Shown in pieces: positions 9,185-18,037 of a DNA stretch of 64,000 nt. The position numbers and the translations under genes were made by a program. This DNA is from Chryseosolibacter histidinae (lineage in GTDB: Bacteria > Bacteroidota > Bacteroidia > Cytophagales > Cyclobacteriaceae): contig NZ_JAHESF010000034.1 in NCBI RefSeq assembly GCF_018598225.1, forward strand, positions 1 through 64,000, in the 5' to 3' direction. Position 1 is the stretch's first letter. Each line of letters begins with the position of its first letter. A model generated the notes under the pieces. It was not told where the DNA came from. It searched no databases and saw only the letters and a list, made by a program, of their open reading frames with translations.

Positions 9185-10681
9185 TTACGGTCTCAAATTC
9201 GGTACCTCGATCGTAAACGAAGTCCCCTCTCCCAGCTTCGAGCTTACCCTGATCGTGCCCTTCAATTTCTCAACGGCGCTTTTTACAATGTAGAGTCCGA
9301 GTCCTGATCCTTTGCTGTCGGCGTTGGCGCGGAAGAACATCTTGAACACCTTGTCCACATATTCGTCGGCAATACCTACACCGTTGTCACTGAAAGAGAT
9401 CACTACCCTTTCGGCATCTCCCGTGATATCAACTTTCAGGTATGAATCCTCTTTCCAGTGATCGCGGTAGCGCACCGCATTGGAGATGATGTTGTTAAAA
9501 ATGATCAGCAGCCTGCTGTAGTCGGAATAGAATGGCACGTCTACGTTGATGCACCGGATGCTTCTCACGTCCGCGGCCCCTTCCATGTATTTCAGCGAGT
9601 CGATGGATTCCTGCAGCAACAAATTGAAGTCGATCTCCTTCGGCATCACATCCATGCGTGAGTTGCGGGAGTAGTTGATGATATCGGAGATGAAGTGATC
9701 GAGCTTCTCCACGCTGGTGTTGATCAGCTTCAGGTAATGCTCCACGTTCTTCTGGTCCGGATCGAGCCTGATCATGTTGAGCAAACCTTTCACCGACATC
9801 AGTGGCGCGCGCAGGTCGTGCGAGGCACTGTACACAAAACGATCGAGCTCCGCGTTGATCTTGATCAGCTCCTCGTTTTGCCTTTTCAGGAGGTCTTCGG
9901 CCCGGGTCTGGTTGGTGATGTCACGCGAGTACACCGTAAGTCCCGATACTTTTCCGTTTTCCACGATGGGATAAGTTTTGATTTCAAATGTTCTCCAGTC
10001 CTTATCGACAAGATAGGTGTCAAAGTACTTTCCGGTTCTTCCTTTCAATGCGCTCTCGTACCGTGCCCGCCACATCTCACGCAGCTCGGGCATGTGCTCC
10101 GGCAACAGCTCCAGGATGTTCTTTCCTTTCGAAAGTTTTACACCGTAAGCGAGCTTGTATTTTTTAAAGAAGTCCTTGTTAAAATCAATGAGCTCGTAGT
10201 TGGTGTTCACCAGCCAGAGACTGTCTTCGATGGTGTTGAGGATGGAGCGCAGGTTGGCTTCGTTCTCCAGGAGCTTGCGCTGGTAAGCCTTGCGCACCGT
10301 GATGTCTCTGCTGAACACGGAAATGATCTGCGTGCCATCGGGACGTGTTGCAGATTTGAAGTGGATCTCCCAGTAGTATTTTCTGCCGTCGAGCTCAAAA
10401 ACGTCTTCCACTTTGATCGGTGTACCGCTGAACGCCGTCATGCAGCGCTCTTTCCATTCGTGGGTGAGGTTAGCGTTCACTGCCTCCATCGATTCGAGGA
10501 TCGAGGAACCCCGTTTCAGCTCGATGCCATAGGTTTCCAGAAAGATCCAGTAAAAACCCGGGTTGAGTGTGATCACCCTGAACTCATCATCGAGTAAAAG
10601 AACATTCGAATCTGCGTCCTCAATAATGGAGGTAAACAGGTCTTGCCACACACCTGCGTCCGCCTTTTCCAGCATCGTCAT
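9185..10681 (-). CDS. Cytoplasmic PAS-PAS sensor histidine kinase
   Basis: 498 residues, no membrane segment. Two PAS domains (about 10-130 and 140-260) each end in the typical SRDIT strand, then a coiled stretch leads to HisKA with the H-box SASHDLRAP (phospho-acceptor His288). The ATPase domain shows the N-box (NNIISNAVRYRD), G1 (DNGVGI) and G2 (GSGLGLYIVK). It should autophosphorylate in response to a cytoplasmic signal such as redox state or a small ligand. No response regulator gene is adjacent, so it is an orphan kinase with unknown partner and signal. Confidence 0.93.
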   Translation of the reverse strand: MTMLEKADAGVWQDLFTSIIEDADSNVLLLDDEFRVITLNPGFYWIFLETYGIELKRGSSILESMEAVNANLTHEWKERCMTAFSGTPIKVEDVFELDGRKYYWEIHFKSATRPDGTQIISVFSRDITVRKAYQRKLLENEANLRSILNTIEDSLWLVNTNYELIDFNKDFFKKYKLAYGVKLSKGKNILELLPEHMPELREMWRARYESALKGRTGKYFDTYLVDKDWRTFEIKTYPIVENGKVSGLTVYSRDITNQTRAEDLLKRQNEELIKINAELDRFVYSASHDLRAPLMSVKGLLNMIRLDPDQKNVEHYLKLINTSVEKLDHFISDIINYSRNSRMDVMPKEIDFNLLLQESIDSLKYMEGAADVRSIRCINVDVPFYSDYSRLLIIFNNIISNAVRYRDHWKEDSYLKVDITGDAERVVISFSDNGVGIADEYVDKVFKMFFRANADSKGSGLGLYIVKSAVEKLKGTIRVSSKLGEGTSFTIEVPNLRP

Positions 10682-11151
10682 AAAGCCAACTTACTATATT
10701 AGATTATCAACTAAGATCGCTCTCTTGAATTCATGGGATCGCTAAACGAACCCAGGCAATCTCAGTGTCTCCTGGACTCACAAGCCTAACAGCAGCATTT
10801 AACAAATGTAGCTTCTGCCCTTGTACGTAAACAGCCGGCTAAAAGATCGGCTTTGTTGTAACTTTTTTTGTACTGTCTATTCAGTTCACGGTTTTCAGGG
10901 ATGCCAATACGGGAATTCCCGTAGAAGCAGGCTCGGGCATTATTGCAAAACGCGAAGACCGCAAAGGATACGCAGAGAACGCTGAGGATACGGTAAAATC
11001 TCTGCGGCCCTCCGCGTTTCTCAGCGGTCTCTGCGTTTAAAAAATTCTTCGCGCGCTTTGCGTCTTCTTCGTGGTCTTTGCGTGAACCTGTATTAAACAG
11101 AAAAAGCCTGTCACCAGGCTCTTTCCGTAAACTAACTAACTCACTACTTTA
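10682..11151. repeat. 470-bp gap with a CGCAGAG/CTTTGCG-type dispersed repeat
   Basis: No coding sequence is seen. From about 10954 to 11090 lies a purine/pyrimidine-skewed element: a left part with repeated CGCAAAG and CGCAGAG words and a right part with the inverted words (CTCTGCG, CCGCGTT, CTTTGCG). A related copy occurs at about 62925-63165. The right halves of both copies share CTCAGCGG followed by a run of A and then the CTTTGCG words. The gap ends with the terminator at 11101-11124. Confidence 0.75.
11101..11124 (-). terminator. Intrinsic terminator of the DUF4136 lipoprotein gene
   Basis: On the minus strand AGCCTG (11120-11115), loop GTGA and CAGGCT (11110-11105) are followed by TTTTT. 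It lies 28 bp beyond the stop codon at 11152. Confidence 0.7.
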
Positions 11152-11763
11152 CTAACCAATTACTTTTTCATCCGGTATGATCTTAAGCGGTTCGTCTGTT
11201 GGCACCGGATATTTCTTCATGATAGCCTTTACACCTTTTGCGATCTGCTTCTGCAGGGCACCAACATTGTCTACGTTTCCTTTTACAGTGCCACGCCACA
11301 CCAGCTCGTTCGTTTGCTTATCAGTGATGTCGATGATCAATGTACCTTCGGTGTACATGCGCTCACGCGGAGGAGTTCCCCATCCCCCGTAAGGGAAGCC
11401 CCAGCCGAAAGCATAGTAAGGATAAAACCGCATCGGGTAGAAAGGATATCCGTATCCATAATATCCACCACCCGTCCTCTCCTGTTTCTGTTCAGTGTAC
11501 GTGTGGTAGCTTACCAGGAAGTCCGGATCCTTTTTATCCATTATGATACCGCGTTTCGAAAACTCTTTCTCAACAGTAGCCTTGATGTTTTTGGTGATCA
11601 GTCCACTGTTATAAACCGGGTTCGTCACCTCCACCTCAGATTTACCCCAGGCAAAGGTGCGATAGCGATTAAAATCGGCGGTGCGATCCATATCTGTAAC
11701 CGCGCAGCTGCCCGCTATCATCAGCAGCAATGCCGCCATCATATATAATTTAAGTTTTTTCAT
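11152..11763 (-). CDS. DUF4136 lipoprotein
   Basis: 203 residues from the ATG at 11763. That start places MKKLKLYMMAALLLMIAGSC as a lipoprotein signal with the modified cysteine at residue 20; an in-frame start 48 codons upstream would bury it. The mature part begins DRTADFNRYRTFAW and contains a Gly/Tyr/Pro-rich loop (about residues 92-125), then TLIIDITDKQTNELVWRG, typical of DUF4136. Members are envelope lipoproteins of unknown function. It has its own terminator, and a TAACTTTG box lies at 11907-11914 on the same strand. Confidence 0.88.
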   Translation of the reverse strand: MKKLKLYMMAALLLMIAGSCAVTDMDRTADFNRYRTFAWGKSEVEVTNPVYNSGLITKNIKATVEKEFSKRGIIMDKKDPDFLVSYHTYTEQKQERTGGGYYGYGYPFYPMRFYPYYAFGWGFPYGGWGTPPRERMYTEGTLIIDITDKQTNELVWRGTVKGNVDNVGALQKQIAKGVKAIMKKYPVPTDEPLKIIPDEKVIG

Positions 11764-12085
11764 GGCTTTTAAATTGTTCACATCGATATAACGCTGTGGC
11801 TGTTGGCCTTTGTTCATGGTGAGAAAAAAATTTTTACAGAACTGAGAATGAAAATCAATTACCATTACCGGCCAGCACGGAACTTTCGGTGCATGAAAAC
11901 TGTTCACAAAGTTATTCCCCCAACCTTTTCTTCCCCCGAGGTCCTAATTCCAGTCGATTGCACAACCCTTCAAGGGTTTTACCGATAGCATGCTCATTTT
12001 AATAAAAGTTACCCCGTGAAAAGTCCTTGAAGGGGTTTATGGCCCCATCGGCTTTAAAACGTATATTGTCATAAACTCCACTACT
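11764..12085. other. 322-bp divergent gap with paired inverted hairpins
   Basis: No gene. A perfect 7+7 hairpin, AACCCTTcAAGGGTT, lies near 11964-11978. An inverted relative (CCTTGAAGGGG) lies near 12022-12032, so the two can also pair with each other. A -7-like box TAACTTTG on the minus strand lies at 11907-11914. The gap separates the DUF4136 gene from the divergent sensor-like gene. Confidence 0.5.
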
Positions 12086-12769
12086 ATGAAATGGACGTTC
12101 ATTATCCGCGAAAAACTGAAGGTGGCCTTTTTACTGGCCGGCATCATGCTGCTGATAGGCCTCACCAACGTAATGGAAAGAAGGAATATGAAAAACCTCG
12201 ATCAGTCATTCTCTTCCATCTATTATGACAGACTCATTCCCGCTACCGATATCTTTTATCTCACCAGCAACCTGTACAAAAGAAGGATGCTCATGGAGCA
12301 CTTCCTCTTCACAGGACAAGCCGCCTCAGTAGGCGATCTCAGGAAGAACCTGGGCAGCCACAGCGACTCGATCATGCACCTGATCGCCAAATTCGAGAAG
12401 ACCTTGCTCATCAAGGAAGAGTCTGTATACCTGGCCGAGTTCAAACGAAGGGTACAACATTATAACAACGTGGAAAGCCGTATCCTCCGTGAATGGACCC
12501 AACAATCACCGCAGCATGCGCAGGAACTTTATGAACGCGAAGGCAGAAATGATCTGCTCAGCACCATCCACTACCTTGAAGAGCTCACACGCATCCAGTC
12601 ATCCGTAGGCCTTGACCTCATCCAAAACTCAAAAGGTATTGCCTCCAGCAGCGATATGCTCATGACCCTGCAGATCACGGTAGCGCTTGTTATCGGCCTG
12701 CTCATTCACGCGCTTGTTGCGGCCTCTAGAATTACCAGGCAGAATAATGAGAATTTCAATTTGAATTGA
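12086..12769 (+). CDS. Orphan four-helix-bundle (MCP-type) sensor domain protein
   Basis: 227 residues. A membrane helix (about 12-29) is followed by a helical extracytoplasmic region of about 155 residues resembling the 4HB_MCP ligand domain, then a second helix (about 192-212, MTLQITVALVIGLLIHALVAA). Only about 15 residues remain afterwards (ITRQNNENFNLN). Chemoreceptors and kinases of this type usually continue into a HAMP and a signalling domain, and none is present. It is either a stand-alone sensor that signals through a partner or a receptor that lost its output. No frameshifted continuation is visible; a heptamer array begins directly after the stop codon. Confidence 0.75.
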   Translation: MKWTFIIREKLKVAFLLAGIMLLIGLTNVMERRNMKNLDQSFSSIYYDRLIPATDIFYLTSNLYKRRMLMEHFLFTGQAASVGDLRKNLGSHSDSIMHLIAKFEKTLLIKEESVYLAEFKRRVQHYNNVESRILREWTQQSPQHAQELYEREGRNDLLSTIHYLEELTRIQSSVGLDLIQNSKGIASSSDMLMTLQITVALVIGLLIHALVAASRITRQNNENFNLN

Positions 12770-12775
12770 GAGAAA

Positions 12776-12957
12776 AAGGAGCAAGGAGTAAGTAGCAAGG
12801 AGTAAGGAGGGCTACGAAAGAACGACCCGGTAAAATTTACCTGCCCCCCTCGCATCGGGGTGGTAGAAGTGGTCAATGGTCAATAACACAGCCTTCGAAC
12901 AGCGACTCCTTACTCCTTAATTCTTACTCCTTACTCCTTCTTTCAACCTTACTCCTT
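12776..12957. repeat. Heptamer palindrome, AAGGAGT word, running into the DUF72 gene
   Basis: Left arm 12776-12810 reads AAGGAGC, AAGGAGT, AAGTAGC, AAGGAGT, AAGGAGG. Right arm 12905-12957 is inverted (CTCCTTA words, period 7). The right arm covers the last codons of the DUF72 gene (stop at 12917) and specifies its tail KEGVRSKN. It lies between convergent genes. Confidence 0.92.
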
Positions 12958-13675
12958 TCGCAAGTCGCTGCAGCGACTTCGCATTCCTCACCGCAGCTAC
13001 TTCGATATCGTTGTTAAAGTAGCAGTAGACATCAGTCACATTCCTGAAACGTTTAAGCTCGTCTGCAGTCTGTTGAAGCTGCCGGTTGCTGTAGGATGAC
13101 AGGTAAAGTTGCGGCACACCATGAAAACGGTAATATACTGCTGAAGCTGTTTTGATGACCGGGTCCGGCAGGTCGGGATAGCTGATACCACAAAACGTGA
13201 TGTTGTGCGCTTTCAGGGTCTTGTAGACATCGTCGCGCCACCAGCTGGGATGCCGGAACTCGAGCACATTGGTGTAGGCGGTGTCCAGTGTTTCCAGTAT
13301 GCGGGAGAGGTTCTCTTCACTGTACTCGATGCGCGGGTGGAGCTGAAACAGGATGCTGCCCAGCTTCTCCTCCAGGCCGTTGCTGACGGTGTTATAAAAA
13401 TCGCGGGTTTCGCGTGTTGCGTTGTTGAACTTCTTATAATGGGTAATGAGCCTGGGCGCTTTCACGGTGAACCTGAAGTCGCCGGGACTTCTTTTGAACC
13501 ACCCCTGCAGGTCTGTCAGCTTGGGAAAACGGTAAAAAGTAACGTTCAGCTCTACCGTATTAAAATACTGGCAATAGTACTCAAACCAGTTTCGCTGCGG
13601 CAGCTTCTCAGGGTAAAAAGCGCCCCGCCAACCCTTGTAGTAAAACCCCGAACAGCCGATCCACCATTTCTTCAT
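12917..13675 (-). CDS. DUF72 protein (TIM-barrel-like, YecE family)
   Basis: 252 residues from the ATG at 13675, where the family's first strand begins (MKKWWIGCSGFYYKGWRGAF). Further family signatures are EKLPQRNWFEYYCQYFNTVELN, a FTVKAPRLITH strand and the late YCYFNNDIEVAAVRNA. DUF72 proteins are widespread TIM-barrel-like proteins whose activity is not established. An in-frame start at 13825 is unlikely because the added residues are encoded by a heptamer array. The C-terminal KEGVRSKN is also written by an array, so the gene is bounded by repeats on both sides. Confidence 0.9.
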   Translation of the reverse strand: MKKWWIGCSGFYYKGWRGAFYPEKLPQRNWFEYYCQYFNTVELNVTFYRFPKLTDLQGWFKRSPGDFRFTVKAPRLITHYKKFNNATRETRDFYNTVSNGLEEKLGSILFQLHPRIEYSEENLSRILETLDTAYTNVLEFRHPSWWRDDVYKTLKAHNITFCGISYPDLPDPVIKTASAVYYRFHGVPQLYLSSYSNRQLQQTADELKRFRNVTDVYCYFNNDIEVAAVRNAKSLQRLAKGVRLKEGVRSKN

Positions 13676-13710
13676 CGGTGTCTCTCCGAGCATAATTATG
13701 CCAAGGACTA

Positions 13711-13874
13711 GAAGCCAGGAGCCAGGAGTCAGAAGCCAGAAGGCCTCCGATCCGGGATGGGGACTGTGATTAAGGGATGCCTGGCACCTGTTTGAGATGG
13801 ATTCGATAGCTTCGAAGCACGTCATTATAACCTAACACCCGCCGCTCCTGGCTCCTGACTTCTGACTTCTTTTT
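13711..13874. repeat. Heptamer palindrome, GGAGCCA/GAAGCCA words, in a divergent gap
   Basis: Left arm 13711-13742 reads GAAGCCA, GGAGCCA, GGAGTCA, GAAGCCA. Right arm 13844-13874 is its inverse (GCTCCTG, GCTCCTG, ACTTCTG, ACTTCTT). It sits between the starts of the DUF72 and rhomboid genes, where a terminator would not be expected. Confidence 0.92.
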
Positions 13875-13894
13875 TCACTATCTTTCCAACTCAT

Positions 13895-14524
13895 ATGATC
13901 ACCTACATCCTCATCGGCATTACCGTTGCTGTTAGCTTTCTGGCCTGGGAAAAGAAAATCCTGTTCTCGAAATTCATGATGAATCCTTACCGCATTCACC
14001 GGAACCATGAATATTACCGGTTTATCACGTCAGGGTTCATTCACAAGGATCATATGCACCTGTTGTTTAACATGTTCTCGTTTTACTTTTTTGGCCTGGC
14101 AGTGGAACGTGTTTTCGGGTATGTTTTTGGCGATGCCGGGGCGATCTATTACATCGTTTTGTACCTGCTCGCCATCGTCATCTCCGACCTTCCCTCCTAC
14201 CAGAAGTTTAAGAACTATGCGGGATACAATTCACTGGGCGCCTCGGGTGGCGTTTCGGCGGTGATCTTTGCTTTTATCATTTTTCAACCGCTTGCGCCCA
14301 TCTGCCTTTTCGCGGCATTGTGCCTGCCCGGATTTATCATGGGAACACTTTACGTTGTCTTCTCCTATTACCAGGGCAGGAAATCAAACGATAACATCAA
14401 TCACGATGCACACCTCTACGGTGCTTTGTTCGGGTTGGTGTTCTGCATGGTGCTGTATCCGGCATCGATCTCCGAGTTTTTCGCCCAGATCAGGCAGTGG
14501 GATTTTCTTGAAAAATTTTTCTAG
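13895..14524 (+). CDS. Rhomboid family intramembrane serine protease
   Basis: 209 residues with about six hydrophobic segments. The Ser-His dyad is visible: Ser117 in GASGG and His173 in DAHLYGALFG. The L1-loop region HRNHEYYRFITSGFIHKDHMH and the helix-2 HLLFNMF motif are also present. Rhomboids cleave membrane proteins within or near the bilayer. The substrate is unknown. It is a single gene, divergent from DUF72, with a repeat in the shared upstream region. Confidence 0.93.
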   Translation: MITYILIGITVAVSFLAWEKKILFSKFMMNPYRIHRNHEYYRFITSGFIHKDHMHLLFNMFSFYFFGLAVERVFGYVFGDAGAIYYIVLYLLAIVISDLPSYQKFKNYAGYNSLGASGGVSAVIFAFIIFQPLAPICLFAALCLPGFIMGTLYVVFSYYQGRKSNDNINHDAHLYGALFGLVFCMVLYPASISEFFAQIRQWDFLEKFF

Positions 14525-14876
14525 TTTTTTTTCAAACAGATTTCGCTTAAGGAAAGCCTTCTTTTCAGAAGATTAAAGTTGAAAGGTGTTGCTTTGCCGA
14601 AAATAATTCGGACATGAATCGTTTGCAACGCTTTTTGCTTCCAATTCGGGTAGGTCCTGTGATTGGTTCGTACCACTTATCTTTGTACAAAAAACGAAAC
14701 TTCCGCACAACCGTTTCGTTGTACATACGGTAGTGAAGCACTTTTTAAACTGATCATCGCAGCTTCCCCGGGTTTCACCGGTTCTTGACAAGCAGAATAG
14801 TATTTGGCGATGCACCTGAAATACAGAATAACAAGCTTCACACCACGATTTTGAACTAATAGCATTTGAAAATAAG
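14525..14876. other. 352-bp gap with one inverted repeat
   Basis: No gene seen on either strand. One imperfect inverted repeat stands out: GTACAA with a downstream ACGAAAC (14685-14700) pairs with GTTTCGTTGTAC (14713-14724). No run of T follows, so it is not an obvious terminator. It may be a regulatory hairpin for the gene at 14877. Confidence 0.4.
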
Positions 14877-15221
14877 ATGGGTTGGGTAACAATTTATATC
14901 ACAGGAAAGACGGATTTCCGGGAGGATGTCGGCAAGCGGTTGGAGGATTCCGACCTGAAGCTGATGCCCGGATACAATGGAGGTTCTGGCGATCAGGAGC
15001 TCTTCAGCGATCTCTACTGGGTTGACGAAAAAGTGAAACTGCGCGAGCTGAAAGAAGCGATCGGCAGTAAGCTGATCTGGAAACACCGGTTGCAGTTCTA
15101 TCCTTCGCTGGAAGCTTTCATCGAATCACAGAACGCCAAAAAGAACTCTACAGAGTTTACAAAAGAAGAAAGAGCACTGCTCGAAGAAATAGTGGCCTCG
15201 GCATACCGGGCAGCCTCGTAA
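14877..15221 (+). CDS. Conserved-looking hypothetical protein, 114 residues
   Basis: MGWVTIYITGKTDFREDV starts a small soluble alpha/beta protein without signal peptide or membrane segment. The middle has LPGYNGG-like and ELFSDLYWVDEKVKLRELKEAIG segments; the C-terminal third is helical and charged (FTKEERALLEEIVASAYRA). I do not recognise the family. The reading frame is well formed and ends shortly before a terminator hairpin, which supports a real gene. Confidence 0.7.
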   Translation: MGWVTIYITGKTDFREDVGKRLEDSDLKLMPGYNGGSGDQELFSDLYWVDEKVKLRELKEAIGSKLIWKHRLQFYPSLEAFIESQNAKKNSTEFTKEERALLEEIVASAYRAAS

Positions 15222-15247
15222 GATTTGGTTTTGAGATGTTTGTTGGA

Positions 15248-15279
15248 AGAGTCTCTGGTAACGCGGGGACTCTTTTTTT
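15248..15279 (+). terminator. Intrinsic terminator after the 114-residue gene
   Basis: AGAGTC (15248-15253) pairs with GACTCT (15268-15273) and a run of seven T follows. It lies about 27 bp after the stop codon at 15221. Confidence 0.7.
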
Positions 15280-15288
15280 ATTTGATAA

Positions 15289-15330
15289 GCTAGTAGCATT
15301 CCCCTGAGAACTAACGGGAACACTACTAGC
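15289..15330. repeat. Inverted repeat with 15-bp arms
   Basis: GCTAGTAGCATTCCC (15289-15303) and GGGAACACTACTAGC (15316-15330) pair at 13 of 15 positions around a 12-nt loop. It follows the terminator at once. No gene or transposase is linked to it. Confidence 0.65.
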
Positions 15331-15375
15331 CATGGAGCACATCCGCCTCAAACAGACGAGCTTAATTTTTTGTTA

Positions 15376-15512
15376 GTCCACAGTCGACAGACCACAGTTC
15401 ACGGTAGAGTCTCCCAAGTTTCCCCTTTACACCCCGATTATAGGATCTGTTTCAGGGTTATGACTCAGAAACAACACTACCTGCCGTGGACCGTAGACTG
15501 TGGCCGTGGACT
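15376..15512. repeat. Heptamer palindrome, GTCCACA/GTCGACA words
   Basis: Left arm 15376-15404 reads AGTCCAC, AGTCGAC, AGACCAC, AGTTCAC. Right arm 15481-15512 is inverted and begins with CTGCC. It ends 3 bp before the stop codon of the penicillin-binding protein gene (15515). Convergent gap. Confidence 0.9.
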
Positions 15513-15514
15513 CT

Positions 15515-17827
15515 TCATCCCCTCTTAAACTTTGTAACCTTCACACTCTTCTTTTTGTTCTTCCGGAAGATCCTTTCAAAAAAGTTTTTATTCGATTTTG
15601 AAGGCTTGCAATCCATCCTGTCAAGCAGCTGTGACGACAGGGGTGCAAACCTCGCCTGCATCACGGGACTCAGGGTTTTGTCCTGGTTGGCGCGTTGCAA
15701 AAGACCCGCCACAATGGGCAGCGCCGTTGCAGCCCCCTGCCCCAGCGTTGTGCTCCTGAAATGCAGGCGCGGATCGTCTGCCCCCACCCAGGTGCCAATG
15801 ACAAGCCTCGGCATCACGGCCATAAACCATCCATCCACGTTCGATTGCGTTGTACCGGTCTTGCCAGCCACATCGTTGGTGATGCCATATTTATTACGCA
15901 ACGCAGCGCCTGTTCCCTCAGACACCACACTCTGAAGCATGTGAAGCATCATCTGTGTGGTTTCCCTGGAAAGTACCCGGGAGCCTTTTCTTCTTTCTGT
16001 TGCGGATTCCAGCACGTTGCCCTGCTGATCGGTGATCGTCTCCAGATAATATGGTTCAAGGTACACCCCCTGGTTCGCCAGCACACTGTAGGCGGTCACC
16101 ATTTCCATCACCGAGATAGAAGGTGTTCCCAGGGCCAGCGACGGTACGGCCGGTAGATTACTTTTGATGCCCATGTTCCTGATCATGGTGATGGCGTTAT
16201 CGATGCCCGTCTTCTCGAGGATCTTCACAGAGACCGTATTCACCGATCCTGACAATCCTCCTTCCATGGAGTATTTGCGTTCATAGGTCTCCTCTTCGGT
16301 GTTCTCGGGAGTCCAGCCCTCCATGTTGGTATAGGAAGTTTTTCTGGCCGAGATGTAGTCGCACGGGGACACACCACGTTCCAGCGCTGCCGCGTAAAGC
16401 AGTGGTTTCAGCGTGGAGCCTACCTGCCGCTTCGTGGTTTCACGCACATGGTCATACTGAAAAAAACGGTGATCGATGCCACCCACCCATACTTTTACGC
16501 TGCCGTGCTGCGGGTCCATGGCCATCACGCCGGCCTGCAGAAACTGGATGTAGTGTTTCAGCGAGTCGTATACGCTCATCTTTACCTCCCGGTCGCCCTT
16601 CCAGGTGAAAACCTTTGTCTTCACCGGCGCCTTCAGCCTGGCCATGATCTCTTTTTCTGTCAGCCCTTCCTTTTTCAACGTCTGGTATTGTGGCAACAGG
16701 CGGAGCTTATCACGGGCGATGGTTGCAAGCCTCGACGTGTTGAGTTGCTTCTCGAACCGTTCCTGGAGGGTCTTCATCTGCGCTTTCATCGCTTCTTCCG
16801 CATAACGCTGTAACCTCGAATCAATGGTGGTGTAGATCTTGAGCCCGTCAGTATACAGGTTATAGGGACTGCCATCCGGTTTCCTGTGTTCCTTACACCA
16901 TTCCAGCAGCTCGCGCTGGATGTAGGCGCGGAAATAAGGCGCCAGTCCGGCGTTGTGTGTGGTGGCGTTGTAGTGAAGAGCCAGCGGTTTTGCCTGGTAT
17001 GTTTTGCTTTCCCACGGTTTGATATAACCGTACTTTTCCATCTGGGCGATCACAACATTCCTTCGCTGCAGGGAGCGCTCGGGAAATAACCTCGGGTTAT
17101 ACGAGTGTGTCGCTTTCAACATACCTACGAGCACGGCAGACTGATCAACAGTAAGCTCTTTCACGGCAGTGGAAAAAAATCGGTCGGCTGCAGTTTTGAT
17201 CCCGTAGGTATTGTCAGCAAAAGGAATGGTGTTGAGATAAAGCAGTATGATCTCGTCTTTTGAATACACCTTTTCCAGCCTGCGGGCGATGATGAACTCC
17301 CGGATCTTGTTCACTGGCATCGAAAGCGCGCCATGCGATTTACGGGGAAACAGGTTTTTAGCGAGCTGCTGCGTGAGGGTGCTGCCCCCACCCGAGCCTT
17401 CATCCTGCAGCAGGATAGTCTTGATCAATACACGAAAAAGACTTTTCAGGTCTACACCATTGTGCTCATAAAATCTGGAATCTTCTGTTGCGATGAGTGC
17501 TTGTTTCAAATTATTAGGAAGCTCCGGAAGTGTGACCGGAGACCGCTCCTGAAGATAATAGCGTCCAAGCAGCACACTGTCGGCGCTGTAAACTTCACTG
17601 GCCAGCGGGTGTTGAATATTATCGAGATCTTCTTTATCGGGAATGGCTCCAAATGCGCCTGCCCACACCAGCAGCACAAGCAACAGTACCACGCCGGCAA
17701 CTCCTGCAACAAGCAGGAGGATGAGCTTGAAGATCCTGCGGAAAATACCTGGACGGTGACCCAACGCGCGCAACCTGTTCAACAAAGACCGTAAAAGATC
17801 AGGCATATTTTTCTTTAATATCTGCAA
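15515..17827 (-). CDS. Class A penicillin-binding protein (bifunctional transglycosylase/transpeptidase)
   Basis: 770 residues (an ATG at 17806 is an equally good start). One membrane helix (about 33-58) anchors the enzyme. The GT51 domain has the catalytic glutamate in ATEDSRFYEHNG (Glu115) and STLTQQLAKN further on. The transpeptidase domain shows STLKPLLYA (SxxK), SVNT (SxN) and KTGTTQ (KTG). It polymerises glycan strands and cross-links peptidoglycan in the periplasm. The tail is strongly basic (RKNKKKSVKVTKFKRG). A possible LpoB-like activator is encoded at 47588-48172, far away. The gene is single and ends in a repeat. Confidence 0.95.
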   Translation of the reverse strand: MQILKKNMPDLLRSLLNRLRALGHRPGIFRRIFKLILLLVAGVAGVVLLLVLLVWAGAFGAIPDKEDLDNIQHPLASEVYSADSVLLGRYYLQERSPVTLPELPNNLKQALIATEDSRFYEHNGVDLKSLFRVLIKTILLQDEGSGGGSTLTQQLAKNLFPRKSHGALSMPVNKIREFIIARRLEKVYSKDEIILLYLNTIPFADNTYGIKTAADRFFSTAVKELTVDQSAVLVGMLKATHSYNPRLFPERSLQRRNVVIAQMEKYGYIKPWESKTYQAKPLALHYNATTHNAGLAPYFRAYIQRELLEWCKEHRKPDGSPYNLYTDGLKIYTTIDSRLQRYAEEAMKAQMKTLQERFEKQLNTSRLATIARDKLRLLPQYQTLKKEGLTEKEIMARLKAPVKTKVFTWKGDREVKMSVYDSLKHYIQFLQAGVMAMDPQHGSVKVWVGGIDHRFFQYDHVRETTKRQVGSTLKPLLYAAALERGVSPCDYISARKTSYTNMEGWTPENTEEETYERKYSMEGGLSGSVNTVSVKILEKTGIDNAITMIRNMGIKSNLPAVPSLALGTPSISVMEMVTAYSVLANQGVYLEPYYLETITDQQGNVLESATERRKGSRVLSRETTQMMLHMLQSVVSEGTGAALRNKYGITNDVAGKTGTTQSNVDGWFMAVMPRLVIGTWVGADDPRLHFRSTTLGQGAATALPIVAGLLQRANQDKTLSPVMQARFAPLSSQLLDRMDCKPSKSNKNFFERIFRKNKKKSVKVTKFKRG

Positions 17828-17889
17828 TAACGTAAAATGCTGTTCCTCGATATAGGCTTCCGGATAAAACGGCGAAATGTTCGAAGAAA

Positions 17890-18001
17890 GTCCATAGTCC
17901 AGGGTCGATGGTCCACAGCCGCGCAGTGCTGATCTGTCACGTTACGAAGCACTGCCAGACCTTCGCCAATCTGCCATGGACTATGGACTATGACCTATCG
18001 A
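17890..18001. repeat. Heptamer palindrome with nested 8-bp palindrome, divergent gap
   Basis: Left arm 17890-17919 reads AGTCCAT, AGTCCAG, GGTCGAT, GGTCCAC. Right arm 17973-18001 is inverted and preceded by CTGCC. Inside lies a perfect pair GCAGTGCT (17923-17930) and AGCACTGC (17948-17955). It sits between the starts of the PBP and EcsC genes. Confidence 0.9.
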
Positions 18002-18037
18002 CTGCATTTATTAAATTCAAATTAGACCTGGCAACGG

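Noticed and set aside
9695-10597. Open frame of 300 codons on the plus strand, antisense to the histidine kinase
   Set aside because: The minus-strand frame has complete PAS, HisKA and ATPase motifs. The antisense frame has no domain and is a shadow of the G+C-rich codon pattern.
13676-13825. Upstream extension of the DUF72 gene
   Set aside because: The extra 50 codons lie in a heptamer array, and the family fold begins at the ATG at 13675.
14525-14876. tRNA or small RNA gene in the gap
   Set aside because: No TPsiC arm (GTTCGA) or cloverleaf arrangement was found, only one imperfect inverted repeat.
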